Origin: JASJAR01 sp038530285
GTDB lineage: Bacteria; Pseudomonadota; Alphaproteobacteria; Rhodobacterales; Rhodobacteraceae
Direction: 5' to 3'
DNA: 64,000 nt
Assembly (NCBI GenBank): GCA_038530285.1
Contig: JBCBCY010000007.1
Coordinates: forward strand, 62,001-126,000
The translations under genes and the position numbers were made by a program. The notes under the pieces were generated by a model, which worked only from the letters and a program-made list of their open reading frames with translations, was not told the origin of the DNA and ran no database searches. Below, piece by piece: positions 7,602 to 16,255 of the stretch (its first letter is position 1; the number at the start of each line of letters is the position of its first letter).

Positions 7602-8705
7602 ATGTCCGATATCGGGATAGGTATCGTGGGGGGCGGCTATATGGGCAAGGCCCATTCGGTTGCCATGGCTGCGGTCGGTGCTGTTTTTGACACCGCCTTG
7701 CGGCCGCGTTTGGAAATGGTGTCGGCATCCTCGCCTGACAGTGCGGAACGCTACCGCAAGGCCTTCGGATTTGCCCGGGCCGCAGAGGATTGGCAGGCGC
7801 TTGTTGCGGACCCGCGCGTCGAAGCGGTGGTAATCGCGACCCCGCAGGCCCATCACCGCGCGATCGCCGAAGCCGCCTTCGCCCTTGGCAAGCCGGTGTT
7901 CTGCGAAAAGCCCCTGGGGGCCACGATTGATGACGCTCGTGCCATGACCGCGGCGGCCGAGACCAGCGGTTGCGTCAACATGGTCGGGTTCAATTACGTT
8001 CGCACGCCCGCGACCCAATTTGCCCGCGAGCTGATCGCCGAAGGGGCCATCGGCCGGGTGATCTGGATGCGCGGCGAACATACCGAAGATTTCGATGCCG
8101 ACCCCGACGGGCCCGCCACCTGGCGGTCGACCGGTGAGCCCAACGGCACCATGGGCGATCTGGCCCCCCATATGATCAATTGCGCGCTGGCCTTGCTGGG
8201 CCCGATCGCCAGCCTGACGGCCCATGTTGAAACGGTGCACAAGGATCGCGGCGGTGTGCCCGTGACCAACGATGATCACGCCCAGCTGATGTGCCGGTTT
8301 GACAGCGGCGCAATGGGGCATCTGTATTTCTCGCGCGTCGCCCATGGCCGCAAGATGGGCTACGTCTATGAAGTGCACGGCGACCGGGGCGCGATCCGCT
8401 TTGATGGCGAGGATCAAAACGCGCTGTGGCTTTACAAAGCCGACGGCAACGACCGCGAAGCGGGGTTCAAAAAGATCCTGACGGGGCCCGCGCATCCCGA
8501 TTACCTGCCGTTTTGTCAGGGGGCGGGTCATGGCACGGGCTATCAGGATCAGATCATCATCGAAGCCAAGGATTTTCTGGCTGCCATCCACACAGGGCAG
8601 GCGGTCTGGCCCACCTTCCGGGACGGTCTGGCAGTGGCCGAGGTTGTGGCTGCAACACGCGCATCCAACCGCTCGCGCCAGTGGGTTGATGTGGTCACGC
8701 CCTGA
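7602..8705 (+). CDS. Gfo/Idh/MocA-family sugar or inositol dehydrogenase
   Basis: A 367-residue NAD(P)-dependent oxidoreductase. It starts MSDIGIGIVGGGYMGKAH, a Rossmann GxGxxG site, and carries the family motif FCEKPLG with the catalytic Lys, then a GTMGDLAPHMINCAL segment in the C-terminal substrate domain. ATG 7602 follows GGGGGAGG. It is the first gene of the plus-strand arm and probably regulated through the palindrome 25 bases upstream. Substrate cannot be read; the neighbours suggest a cyclitol or sugar acid. Together with the next gene it could provide the IolG-type oxidation and epimerisation of inositol isomers. Confidence 0.85.
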   Translation: MSDIGIGIVGGGYMGKAHSVAMAAVGAVFDTALRPRLEMVSASSPDSAERYRKAFGFARAAEDWQALVADPRVEAVVIATPQAHHRAIAEAAFALGKPVFCEKPLGATIDDARAMTAAAETSGCVNMVGFNYVRTPATQFARELIAEGAIGRVIWMRGEHTEDFDADPDGPATWRSTGEPNGTMGDLAPHMINCALALLGPIASLTAHVETVHKDRGGVPVTNDDHAQLMCRFDSGAMGHLYFSRVAHGRKMGYVYEVHGDRGAIRFDGEDQNALWLYKADGNDREAGFKKILTGPAHPDYLPFCQGAGHGTGYQDQIIIEAKDFLAAIHTGQAVWPTFRDGLAVAEVVAATRASNRSRQWVDVVTP

Positions 8706-8726
8706 GGTAACTTGAACATCAAATAT

Positions 8727-8743
8727 GCGCGGTGCCTCCGCGC
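8727..8743 (+). other. GC-rich hairpin between the two dehydrogenase genes
   Basis: GCGCGG-TGCCT-CCGCGC, a 6-bp all-GC stem in the 52-base spacer upstream of the second dehydrogenase. It could attenuate readthrough or stabilise the processed message; there is no U-tract. Confidence 0.4.
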
Positions 8744-8757
8744 AAAGGACCAAACGC

Positions 8758-9906
8758 ATGAAAAAACTGACCTGGGGCATGATCGGCGGCGGCGAAGGCA
8801 GCCAGATTGGACCCGCACACCGGCTGGGGGCCCAAGCGGACGGGCAGTTTGTGCTGGCCGCCGGTGCTTTGGATGTGGACGCCAAAAAGGGCCGGGCCTA
8901 TGCCGCATCGCTGGGTGTCGCGGTGGACCGGGCTTACGGCGACTGGAAAGAGATGCTGGCGGGCGAAAAAGCGCGGCCCGACCCGGTCGATCTGGTGACT
9001 GTCGCCACGCCAAACGCGACGCATTTCGAGATCACCAAGGCCTTCATCGAAGCCGGCTTCAATGTTTTGTGCGAAAAGCCGATGACGATGAACGTAGAAG
9101 AGGGCGAAGAGATTGTCCGGATTGCCCGCTCGTCCGGCAAGGTTGTGGCGGTCAACTATTGCTATTCGGCCTATCCGATGGTGCGCGAAATGCGCGCAAT
9201 GGTGGCCGCAGGCGAGATCGGCAAAGTGCGGCTGGTGGTGGCGAACTTCAGCCACGGACACCACGGCGACGCGGGTGATGCCGACAACCCGAGGGTCCGC
9301 TGGCGGTATGACCCGGCAATGGCCGGCGTGTCGGGACAGTTTGCCGATTGCGGCATCCATGCGCTGCATATGGCAAGTTTCATCACCGGTGATGAGGTCC
9401 GCAGCCTGTCGGCCGATTTCGCCTCGACCATAGCCTCGCGCACCCTAGAAGACGATGCGATGGTCAATTTCCGCATGGAGCGCGGCACGGTCGGGCGGCT
9501 CTGGACGTCTTCGGTGGCCATCGGCCGCCAGCACGGGTTCGACATTCAGGTCTTTGGCGAAACCGGTGGGATGCGCTGGGCGTCCGAGGCGCCCAATCAG
9601 GTCTACTACACCCCCGTGGGGGGGCGCACCCAGATCATGGAAAAGGGCGAGAGCGGTTTGTCGAGCGAGGCGGCCCGCCTGTCGCGTGTCGCCATCGCAC
9701 ATCCCGAGGGGTTTCCGCTGGCGGTGGCCAATATCTACCTCGACCTGGCCGAAGCGATCCGGGGTGGGGCGGCGCCGGGTCTGCCGGGGGCCGAAGATGG
9801 GTTGCGATCCATGGCGGCAGTCTATGCGGCGGTCGAGAGCGCCAAAGTCGGTGGGGCCTGGGTGGATGGGCGCCCGCCGATGTTTCGGGGCGGGAAAAAC
9901 CCTTGA
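8758..9906 (+). CDS. Gfo/Idh/MocA-family oxidoreductase (second copy)
   Basis: A 382-residue NAD(P)-dependent dehydrogenase distinct from its neighbour. It starts MKKLTWGMIGGGEGSQIGPAHR; the GGGEGSQIGPAHR form of the nucleotide loop marks a known Gfo/Idh subgroup. The motif VLCEKPMTMN holds the catalytic Lys and GQFADCGIHALHMASF forms the substrate-domain His motif. The start at 8758 is chosen because AAAGGAC precedes it and the family N-terminus begins there. Its gene is followed by two hairpins, then the LacI gene. Likely acts on a sugar or cyclitol; exact substrate unknown. Confidence 0.85.
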   Translation: MKKLTWGMIGGGEGSQIGPAHRLGAQADGQFVLAAGALDVDAKKGRAYAASLGVAVDRAYGDWKEMLAGEKARPDPVDLVTVATPNATHFEITKAFIEAGFNVLCEKPMTMNVEEGEEIVRIARSSGKVVAVNYCYSAYPMVREMRAMVAAGEIGKVRLVVANFSHGHHGDAGDADNPRVRWRYDPAMAGVSGQFADCGIHALHMASFITGDEVRSLSADFASTIASRTLEDDAMVNFRMERGTVGRLWTSSVAIGRQHGFDIQVFGETGGMRWASEAPNQVYYTPVGGRTQIMEKGESGLSSEAARLSRVAIAHPEGFPLAVANIYLDLAEAIRGGAAPGLPGAEDGLRSMAAVYAAVESAKVGGAWVDGRPPMFRGGKNP

Positions 9907-9940
9907 GGAAGGGTTTTGAAAAAGCCTTTCAAAGGCTTTT
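9896..9940 (+). terminator. Tandem hairpins after dehydrogenase gene
   Basis: Two adjacent inverted repeats: AAAACCCTT (9896-9904) with AAGGGTTTT (9909-9917), and AAAAGCCTTT (9920-9929) with AAAGGCTTTT (9931-9940). Both end in T-runs. They lie across the stop codon and before the LacI gene, so they may partly terminate the upstream transcript. Confidence 0.6.
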
Positions 9941-9955
9941 GCGCGCGCAGGCGCC

Positions 9956-10957
9956 ATGCCTGTGACCCTTAAAGACGTTGCGCTGCGCGCCGGGGTTTCA
10001 AGGTCGGCGGTGTCACGCACGTTCACGGCCGGGGCGTCGGTGTCGGATCAGACCCGGCGCAAGGTGGAACGTGCCGCGACCGAGCTTGGATACCGACCCA
10101 ACGCGCTGGCCTCGTCACTGACGACCGGGCGCACAAAGCTGATCGGCCTGATCTCAAACAACTTTCGCAACCCGTTCTTTCTTGAAGTGTTCGATCTTTT
10201 TACACGCCGGTTGCAAGAGCAGGGGTTGCGGCCGTTGCTGGTCAACCTGTCGGGCGAAACCGATCCCACGAACTCGGTCGCATTGCTGCGGCAATACTCG
10301 GTCGATGGGGTGATCGTGGCGTCATCGACGCTGGATCCGGCCTTTGCCAAGGCGTTTCGCGACGCGGGCATGCCGGTGGTGCATTCGTTTGGCCGGCCGG
10401 ATGGGGCCGCCCGGGTTGATGTGGTCGGTGTAGACAATGTGGCGTGTGGGCGGATCGCGGCACGGACCTTGTTGGACCGCGGCTACCGAAAGCTGGGCTT
10501 TCTGGGCGGGCCGCGTTCGGCCACGTCAACCGAAGACCGATTGGCCGGGTTCTGCGAAGTTTTGACGTCCCAAGGGCTGTCGCCCAGTATTTCGTTTGCA
10601 GACACCTATTCGTTTGAGGCCGGCCGCCGGACCATGGCCGCCGCACTTCACCAAGACCGCGAGGAGGCGTATTTCTGCGGCGACGATATTCTATCGATCG
10701 GTGCGATGGCTGCGGTGGAAGCGGCCGGGCTTTCGGTGCCGGGTGATCTTGGGTTGATCGGATTCAACGACATGGAAATGGCAGGTTGGCAGAACATCGA
10801 TCTGACCACGTTTCACCAGCCGGTGTCTCGCATCATTGAAAGTTCAATCGACCTGGTGACGGGCCTTGCGCGCGATGACCTTCGGGTGCCCGAAACGCGC
10901 CTTTTTGAATGCCATATCGTCGAACGCGGCACCCTTCTGCCCAAATCGGGTCTGTAA
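9956..10957 (+). CDS. LacI-family transcriptional regulator
   Basis: A 333-residue repressor. N-terminal helix-turn-helix VTLKDVALRAGVSRSAVSR is followed by the hinge region YRPNALASSLTTGRT and a periplasmic-binding-protein-like effector domain (LIGLISNNFRNPFF, VDGVIVASS, GLIGFNDMEMAGW). The Arg after SRSAVS and the hinge residues fit binding to a CG-centred palindrome such as 7560-7577. It probably senses a sugar or cyclitol and controls the divergent operons just upstream. The start ATG follows only a weak ribosome-binding site. Confidence 0.93.
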   Translation: MPVTLKDVALRAGVSRSAVSRTFTAGASVSDQTRRKVERAATELGYRPNALASSLTTGRTKLIGLISNNFRNPFFLEVFDLFTRRLQEQGLRPLLVNLSGETDPTNSVALLRQYSVDGVIVASSTLDPAFAKAFRDAGMPVVHSFGRPDGAARVDVVGVDNVACGRIAARTLLDRGYRKLGFLGGPRSATSTEDRLAGFCEVLTSQGLSPSISFADTYSFEAGRRTMAAALHQDREEAYFCGDDILSIGAMAAVEAAGLSVPGDLGLIGFNDMEMAGWQNIDLTTFHQPVSRIIESSIDLVTGLARDDLRVPETRLFECHIVERGTLLPKSGL

Positions 10958-11074
10958 TCCGCCGGGTGTGGCGGACCCTCGCAATTGACGCAGGCCCCGC
11001 TATTGTGACATCGACCTGAACGCCCGCCGGGGGTGTATCGCCCCCCTCGCCGCAGTCACACATCGGCCGAACAC

Positions 11075-12004
11075 ATGATCCTCGACCACAGCAGCCACAA
11101 TTCGACCCGACAGGTGCTTGAGGCGCTGATCCAAGACCCGGGCAGCGTTCTGGCCGTCATTTCTGGTGTCGAAGGACCGTCGTACCGGCCCAAAGGGGCG
11201 ATGATGGCTGTGCTCGGCGGTGGTCGCAGAGTGGGCAGTCTGTCGTTGGGCTGCATTGAGGCCGACATTTCGCGTCAGGCCGAGGCGGCGCGCGACGCGG
11301 GTTTGCCGCGCTCGGTCCGCTACGGGGCAGGATCGCCGTTTGTAGACATTGCGCTGCCCTGTGGCGGGGGGCTCGACATTCTGCTAGTGCCCAAACCGGA
11401 CCGCACGGTTCTGCAGGCCGCGTTGGATCACCACGCGTCGCGACGCGCGCTGACGCTTTGGGTTGATCCCGGTACAGGGCAAATGTCTCTTGAAGGTGCC
11501 GCCGTGGGGCCGGGCGGTCTGTCGATCTTTATCGAGCCGGAACTCCGCTTTGTGGTCTTCGGCAAGGGCCCCGAGGCCTGCGCCTTTTCAGCGCTTGTGC
11601 AGTCGGTGGGCTATCCAAATCTTCTGGTGTCTCCCGATGACGAAAGTCGCGCCGTGGCCGGTGCTGCGGGGTGCGAGACCCGCCCGATCGATCTGCCGGC
11701 TTTTCCCACCGATCTCAGTGTTGATGCGCGCACTGCTGTCGTTCTGTTTTTTCACGATCACGACTGGGAGCCCCCGATTTTGGACGGCGCCCTTGGGACG
11801 GATGCGTTCTATATTGGTGCGCAGGGCAGTTGGAACGCCCGTGAAGCCCGGCTGGCCAGCCTGCGGGCACTGGGACAAACCGAAGACACTTTGGCGCGGC
11901 TTTACGGTCCGGTGGGTGTCATCCCATCGGCGCGCGACGCGCGCACGCTTGCCGTGTCGGTCCTTGCCGAAATCCTGGGCAAGGCCTTGGTCCGCGATCA
12001 ATGA
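11075..12004 (+). CDS. XdhC/CoxI-family maturation protein
   Basis: A 309-residue protein of the XdhC/CoxI family, which binds and helps insert the modified molybdenum cofactor into xanthine-dehydrogenase-like enzymes. Visible features: the N-terminal VLAVISGVEGPSYRPKGAMM (XdhC Gly-Ser/Pro loop), GCIEADISRQAEAA, GGGLDILLVPKP, and a C-terminal Rossmann part with FFHDHDWEPPIL and AFYIGAQGSWNAREAR. Start at ATG 11075. Its stop overlaps the next start (ATGA). The likely client is the molybdenum hydroxylase encoded at 23850-27516. Confidence 0.88.
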   Translation: MILDHSSHNSTRQVLEALIQDPGSVLAVISGVEGPSYRPKGAMMAVLGGGRRVGSLSLGCIEADISRQAEAARDAGLPRSVRYGAGSPFVDIALPCGGGLDILLVPKPDRTVLQAALDHHASRRALTLWVDPGTGQMSLEGAAVGPGGLSIFIEPELRFVVFGKGPEACAFSALVQSVGYPNLLVSPDDESRAVAGAAGCETRPIDLPAFPTDLSVDARTAVVLFFHDHDWEPPILDGALGTDAFYIGAQGSWNAREARLASLRALGQTEDTLARLYGPVGVIPSARDARTLAVSVLAEILGKALVRDQ

Positions 12005-12576
12005 CAACAACAACCGGCCTTTTGCTGGCGGCGGGTCAATCGCGCCGGTTCGGACCGGGGGACAAATTGCTGGCCGACCTCGGCGGGCGGCCCGTGGTTT
12101 GCCACGCCGCGGCGGCGCTGGCCAAAGCGGGCTGTGATCATCTGGTCGCCGTGACATCCAACCCGGCCGTGGCACAGGTGCTGACGGAGTTTGAACATGT
12201 GGCGCCGGTGGCGCATGGCGCGGGTCAATCGGCCTCACTTCGTGCCGGCGTTCTGTGCGCTGCTGAAAGGGGGGCGAACCGTGTTCTTGTGGTGTTGGGC
12301 GATATGCCGCTTGTGACGCCCGAAACCATGAGAGCGATTCTGGCACGTGGCCTCGAGCATGGTTTTGCGGCAACGTCCGATGGGTCGCGCCGGATGCCGC
12401 CTATTTGTTTTGAAAACAGCGTGTTTTCGGAACTTCTTGATCTAACGGGCGACCAGGGCGCTCGCGCGAAGTTGCAGGCCTTGCCGGAGGCCGCCTGCGT
12501 CATGGTTTCTGCCCATGAGCTTGGCGATATCGACACGGTCGATGACCTTGAGACCATGCGCAGGGACATCGGCTAG
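12001..12576 (+). CDS. MocA-like molybdenum cofactor nucleotidyltransferase
   Basis: A 191-residue NTP-transferase of the MobA/MocA type. The N-terminal signature TTGLLLAAGQSRRFGPGDKL binds the nucleotide and VLVVLGDMPLVTPETM carries the metal-binding Asp. In the family this enzyme adds CMP (MocA) or GMP (MobA) to molybdopterin. Its pairing with an XdhC-like gene and the presence of a xanthine-oxidase-family enzyme in the window favour the cytidylyltransferase role, making the cytosine dinucleotide form of the cofactor. Confidence 0.85.
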   Translation: MTTTTGLLLAAGQSRRFGPGDKLLADLGGRPVVCHAAAALAKAGCDHLVAVTSNPAVAQVLTEFEHVAPVAHGAGQSASLRAGVLCAAERGANRVLVVLGDMPLVTPETMRAILARGLEHGFAATSDGSRRMPPICFENSVFSELLDLTGDQGARAKLQALPEAACVMVSAHELGDIDTVDDLETMRRDIG

Positions 12577-12648
12577 GGTGAGGTGCGCCGACAAGGATTT
12601 GCTTTGGCATACCCCTGCACACAGGCGCGACACATTGGGCATAAGCGG

Positions 12649-12667
12649 TTATCGATAATCGTTGACG
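12649..12667 (+). promoter_or_regulatory. GntR-type operator overlapping promoter of the GntR gene
   Basis: TTATCGATAATCG, with the palindrome TTATCGATAA, directly precedes a TTGACG -35 box (12662-12667). TAGCAC lies 17 bases further as a weak -10. The same 13-base block and -35 box recur at 14440 before the phosphotransferase gene, so it is probably the binding site of the regulator encoded at 12796. Confidence 0.7.
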
Positions 12668-12795
12668 GGGCCTATGAACTCAAGTAGCACAACCCCCAGA
12701 GGGCAGTCATACCTTCGGTGAACCATGAGCGACACCCGGTGCTGTTACAGGGCAGTCTCTTGCGCGGACCGAGGGGTACTATTGGAGTTTTAAGT

Positions 12796-13524
12796 ATGAT
12801 CCAGCGCGTAATTTTGAGCGAGCAAGTCAAAGAAGAGCTCCTCGATGATATTATGGCCGGGCGCTACAAGCCAGGAGACCGCCTTGTCGAATCCCAGATC
12901 GCCAAGCGGATGGGGATCAGCCAGTCGCCAGTGCGCGAGGCGCTGCGCGACATGGTGGCAATGCGCTTTGTTGAGGTTGAGCCGCACAAAGGCGCGCGGG
13001 TCCGGCGGATCGATCAGCGCGAAGTGCTTGAGATTTATCCTGTGCGCGCCTGCCTCGAAGAACTCGCGGGACAATTGGCGGTGGCGCATGCCGCTGATTA
13101 TCTTGATGACCTAGAGCGCGCGATCGACCGGATGACCAAAGCGTTTTCAGCAAGGGATGTGCGGACGCTGGCCCATTGGGATGTGGTGTTCCACAGAACG
13201 ATCCTTGAAGCGTCGGGCAATCAAATCCTGATCGAGACCTGGAATTCACTGATGATTGAGGCGCGGACCTTCGTGACACTCAACAACCTGATCTCGCGCG
13301 CCCCCGAGATTGATCTGGCCGGGCGCCATTATCCCATCATCGAGGCCCTGCGCGACGGCGATGCGGTGCGGTGCGGGCAGGTGATGCGCCTTCACGTGGA
13401 AGAATTCGGCGATGTCATGCGGGGAATATTCCATGATCAGGAAGCCCCCGATCAGACCGGTGAGCCCATCAGCATGTCGGACGCTGACGTCGCGATCGCT
13501 CCGACCGCCGCAAGAGCCGGGTAA
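12796..13524 (+). CDS. GntR/FadR-type (FCD) transcriptional regulator
   Basis: A 242-residue regulator. The winged helix-turn-helix is ILSEQVKEELLDDIMAGRYK, then PGDRLVESQIAKRMGISQSP and VREALRDM. The C-terminal FCD ligand domain contains the metal-site pattern (D..H at WDVVFHRTILEASGN, later H in GRHYPIIEAL and RLHVEEF). ATG 12796 follows GGAG by 8 bases; a longer frame from 12718 has no such support. A TTATCGATAATCG block upstream and before the next operon suggests it regulates itself and the downstream catabolic run, probably responding to a carboxylate intermediate. Confidence 0.93.
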   Translation: MIQRVILSEQVKEELLDDIMAGRYKPGDRLVESQIAKRMGISQSPVREALRDMVAMRFVEVEPHKGARVRRIDQREVLEIYPVRACLEELAGQLAVAHAADYLDDLERAIDRMTKAFSARDVRTLAHWDVVFHRTILEASGNQILIETWNSLMIEARTFVTLNNLISRAPEIDLAGRHYPIIEALRDGDAVRCGQVMRLHVEEFGDVMRGIFHDQEAPDQTGEPISMSDADVAIAPTAARAG

Positions 13525-13584
13525 CACAGCCTTGCCCCGTTAAGCGGCACGATATTCGAACATTACAGAAAATGAGTTCTGGCC

Positions 13585-14256
13585 ATGCGCAAAGTCACAC
13601 TCGCCCTTCTTCGGCATGCAAAAGTTCCATCCCACGAAGGGGATATGCCGATCACGCCTGACTCCAACGCCGATATCGAAGCGGCCGTGCCGCGGCTGCG
13701 CGCCTTGGCAAAAGAAGGCGACACGTTTCTGTTTCTGGGCACACGTACCCACCGTTCGCGCCAGACCGCCGAAGCCCTGCGTGTCGCGATTGACCCCAAC
13801 GCGCCCGAGGTCAAACCCGCCTGGGGGTTGCGCAATCCAGACATCTACCTTGCAGGGTCGCGGGTTGAGATGGGGTCGAAGCCGGAATTCTTCGCCTCGC
13901 AATGTGACTTCACTGATATGTCGCCCGAGACCGTTCTGGAGCAGTCGTTTTACAGCGGTTTTCTGAATGCGCCGGACCGGATTGAGTTTTGGGTTCATCA
14001 CACATCGCCGCCGGGCGAGGATGCGGCAGCTGTGGCGCGCCGGGTTTTGCACTTTGCAGAGAGTTTCAGGGCCATCGACAGCGACGGCGACATGGTTGTG
14101 GCTGCTGTCACCCATTCGCCCGTTATGCGGGCCGTTCTGACCCGGGGTCTGAAGATCGTTGATCCAGGTGAGCCGGGCTGGGTCGAAGAGATCGTCATCG
14201 AGGTGACGCAAGATGCGATGACCTACCGCTTCCGGGATCACACCGGCACGCTTTAG
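13585..14256 (+). CDS. Histidine phosphatase (phosphoglycerate-mutase-like)
   Basis: A 223-residue member of the histidine phosphatase superfamily. The N-terminal VTLALLRHAKVPSH holds the catalytic RH motif and GTRTHRSRQTAEALR the phosphate-pocket Arg; the second catalytic His is in VVAAVTHSPVMRAVL. These enzymes remove phosphate from small molecules or phosphohistidine. Its place between the GntR regulator and the phosphotransferase operon suggests a linked job, for example hydrolysing the phosphorylated intermediate or a phosphohistidine. Substrate unknown. Confidence 0.85.
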   Translation: MRKVTLALLRHAKVPSHEGDMPITPDSNADIEAAVPRLRALAKEGDTFLFLGTRTHRSRQTAEALRVAIDPNAPEVKPAWGLRNPDIYLAGSRVEMGSKPEFFASQCDFTDMSPETVLEQSFYSGFLNAPDRIEFWVHHTSPPGEDAAAVARRVLHFAESFRAIDSDGDMVVAAVTHSPVMRAVLTRGLKIVDPGEPGWVEEIVIEVTQDAMTYRFRDHTGTL

Positions 14257-14524
14257 GGCAGGGTGCGCCGCGCCGGGTCACCGTGTCTTTTGGCGCGAGA
14301 TGGCCAAAGCTCTCAAGAATTACCGTGTACAACGGCATGCCTTTCGGGATGCTGCGCTGCGGCAATTCCCCTTTAAAACAAGGGGTTTGCGACGCGGTTC
14401 GGAAGGCGCTCAAGACAACGGTGTAAAATGGATAATAAATTATCGATAATCGCTTGACGGAGGGTAAGCGCTTCGTTAGGCAAGGTTCAGCCAACAAGAC
14501 ATCGTGTAGTTTCGGGAGGATGAC
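14257..14524. other. Intergenic region with hairpins and promoter
   Basis: The gap holds a hairpin TTTGGC/GCCAAA (14289-14308), and CCCCTT-TAAAAC-AAGGGG (14368-14385), either of which may end the phosphatase transcript. It also holds two loosely similar blocks beginning CTCAAGA (near 14312 and 14410). The operator/promoter at 14439-14482 follows. Confidence 0.5.
14439..14482 (+). promoter_or_regulatory. GntR-type operator and promoter of the catabolic operon
   Basis: The 12-bp palindrome ATTATCGATAAT (14439-14450) is followed by TTGACG (14454-14459), a 17-base spacer and TAGGCA (14477-14482). The 13 bases TTATCGATAATCG are identical to those before the GntR gene. Probably the main promoter for the genes from 14525 onward. 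Confidence 0.72.
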
Positions 14525-16255
14525 ATGAGCTTGGATGAGACGAATATCCTAGGACAGAATCTGGGCACCGACGAGTTTCCCGTCGCGTGGAACGAGGGCG
14601 AGAAAGAGCTCTTTTGGATTCTGGATGACCTGCATTGTCCGAACCCCTTGTCGCCGATGTTTTTTGACATTGGCGGGTGGTGGCTGACCTGCGATCACAT
14701 GTTCCGCCGCTTCGGCACGCCGTTCGCGAGCGACTGGGTCGCGAAAAACGTCAATGGCTATCTGTACACTGCCGCTCTGCCTGCGACGCCGGGCATCCAC
14801 GTCGAGGCGATGGAATACCAAAACCGCTACGTGCCTCGCGTGCCCCAGGATTCTGAATATGCCGGCAAGATCGGCGCCTATCTTGGTAACGTCTTGCCGC
14901 ATTATGCGGAGAACTTCCTTGATTGGTGGAATGACCGCATCCTGCCCGAGATGAAGACGAACTTCGCTTATATTGACGGGTTCGACAAAGAGGGTGCGAG
15001 CCTGACGGCCTTGGCGATCTTGTTGGAAGACATGATCGATATCCACGACCGCCACTGGAAAATCCACTGGATGCTGAACTTCTCGCAGTTTTCGTCCACA
15101 ACGGCGCTGAACGCGGCCATCGATGAGTTCAAGCCAAATGCCAAGCCTGACCTGAAGGGGCGCCTGCAAAGTTCGGTCGTTGATCGCAATTGGGATTCCG
15201 TTGAAGCCCTTTGGAAGATGAAAGAGACCGTCAAAGGCAACGCCACGCTGGAAGAGGCATTCAAGGCCCCGACCGCTGCGGAAGTCATGACGGCGCTTGA
15301 AGGGTCCGCTGATGGCAAGGCTCTGATCAAGGACCAGTTGGAGCCGTATCTTGAAGAATTCGGCCACAAGGCCCTTTGGTCGCACGAGGTCGTGTTCCCG
15401 CTGTGGCGTGAAAACCCAGGGCCGGCGATTGAGGCCGTCCGCGGCTATGTGGTGTCGGATTACGATTATCCCGCCACGATCAAGGGCGTGGAAGACGATT
15501 TGAACGCCGCGATTGCCGAATGCATGGACGGTGTGGAAGGCGAGGCGCGCGAAAAGCTGCAAGCCGCACTCGATGCGTCGTTGAAGATGAACCCGCTGAC
15601 GCCGGATCACCATTTCTACATTGACCAGGGCACAAATGCGCGCCTGCGCACGGTGCTGTTGGCGGTGGGGGCCAAGATGGTCGAGCATGATATCCTCGAA
15701 GAGGCCAACGATGTGATGTTCCTGCATTACAACGAGTTGCGCGCGCTGGTTGGCGACAAGGATGCCTATGACGCCCGCGAAATCGTGTCGGACCGCCGCG
15801 ACGAGTACGAAGAAGCCACCGAAAAGCGCCCGCCGGACTGGATCGGGACCGCAACCGAAGAAGCCTTGGCCTTTCCTTACGCCGGGCTCTGGGGTTTCCC
15901 TGAGCGGTTTTACCGCGAGCCGCCCACCAAGGCAGGCGAGATCACCGGTCTGGCCGCGTCGCCGGGCGTCATCGAAGCCAAGGCGCGGGTTATCACCACC
16001 GAAGATCAGTTTCACACGGTTCAAGAGGGTGAAATCCTCGTCTGCCGCATGACCAACCCGGCTTGGGTGGTGTTGTTCACGCAAATCTCGGGTCTTGTGA
16101 CGGATGCGGGCGGGACAACGTCGCATTCGGCCGTGGTGTCGCGCGAATTCGGTCTTCCGGCGGTGGTCGGGACGTCCGTGGCCACCAAGGACGTCAAGAC
16201 CGGCGACACGCTTCGTGTGAACGGCACGACCGGTTTGGTCGAGATCCTCAAGTAG
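14525..16255 (+). CDS. Swivelling-histidine subunit of a split PEP-synthase-like phosphotransferase
   Basis: A 576-residue protein of the PEP-utilising family. The C-terminal 90 residues form the mobile phosphohistidine domain: GGTTSHSAVVSREFGLPAVV, with the phospho-accepting His at about 534. The N-terminal 450 residues resemble the central/substrate part of phenylphosphate synthase subunit A or rifampicin phosphotransferase, with CPNPLSPMFFDIGGWW near the start. It lacks the ATP-grasp domain, which is encoded separately at 17055. By analogy it carries phosphate from ATP through His to a hydroxyl of an unknown substrate. GGGAGGA precedes the ATG. First gene of the long plus-strand run. Confidence 0.8.
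   Translation: MSLDETNILGQNLGTDEFPVAWNEGEKELFWILDDLHCPNPLSPMFFDIGGWWLTCDHMFRRFGTPFASDWVAKNVNGYLYTAALPATPGIHVEAMEYQNRYVPRVPQDSEYAGKIGAYLGNVLPHYAENFLDWWNDRILPEMKTNFAYIDGFDKEGASLTALAILLEDMIDIHDRHWKIHWMLNFSQFSSTTALNAAIDEFKPNAKPDLKGRLQSSVVDRNWDSVEALWKMKETVKGNATLEEAFKAPTAAEVMTALEGSADGKALIKDQLEPYLEEFGHKALWSHEVVFPLWRENPGPAIEAVRGYVVSDYDYPATIKGVEDDLNAAIAECMDGVEGEAREKLQAALDASLKMNPLTPDHHFYIDQGTNARLRTVLLAVGAKMVEHDILEEANDVMFLHYNELRALVGDKDAYDAREIVSDRRDEYEEATEKRPPDWIGTATEEALAFPYAGLWGFPERFYREPPTKAGEITGLAASPGVIEAKARVITTEDQFHTVQEGEILVCRMTNPAWVVLFTQISGLVTDAGGTTSHSAVVSREFGLPAVVGTSVATKDVKTGDTLRVNGTTGLVEILK

Noticed and set aside
7425..8885. Long minus-strand open frame opposite the first Gfo/Idh gene (486 codons)
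   Set aside because: It is antisense to a clear dehydrogenase with intact motifs and shows no family features; high G+C makes long antisense frames common here.
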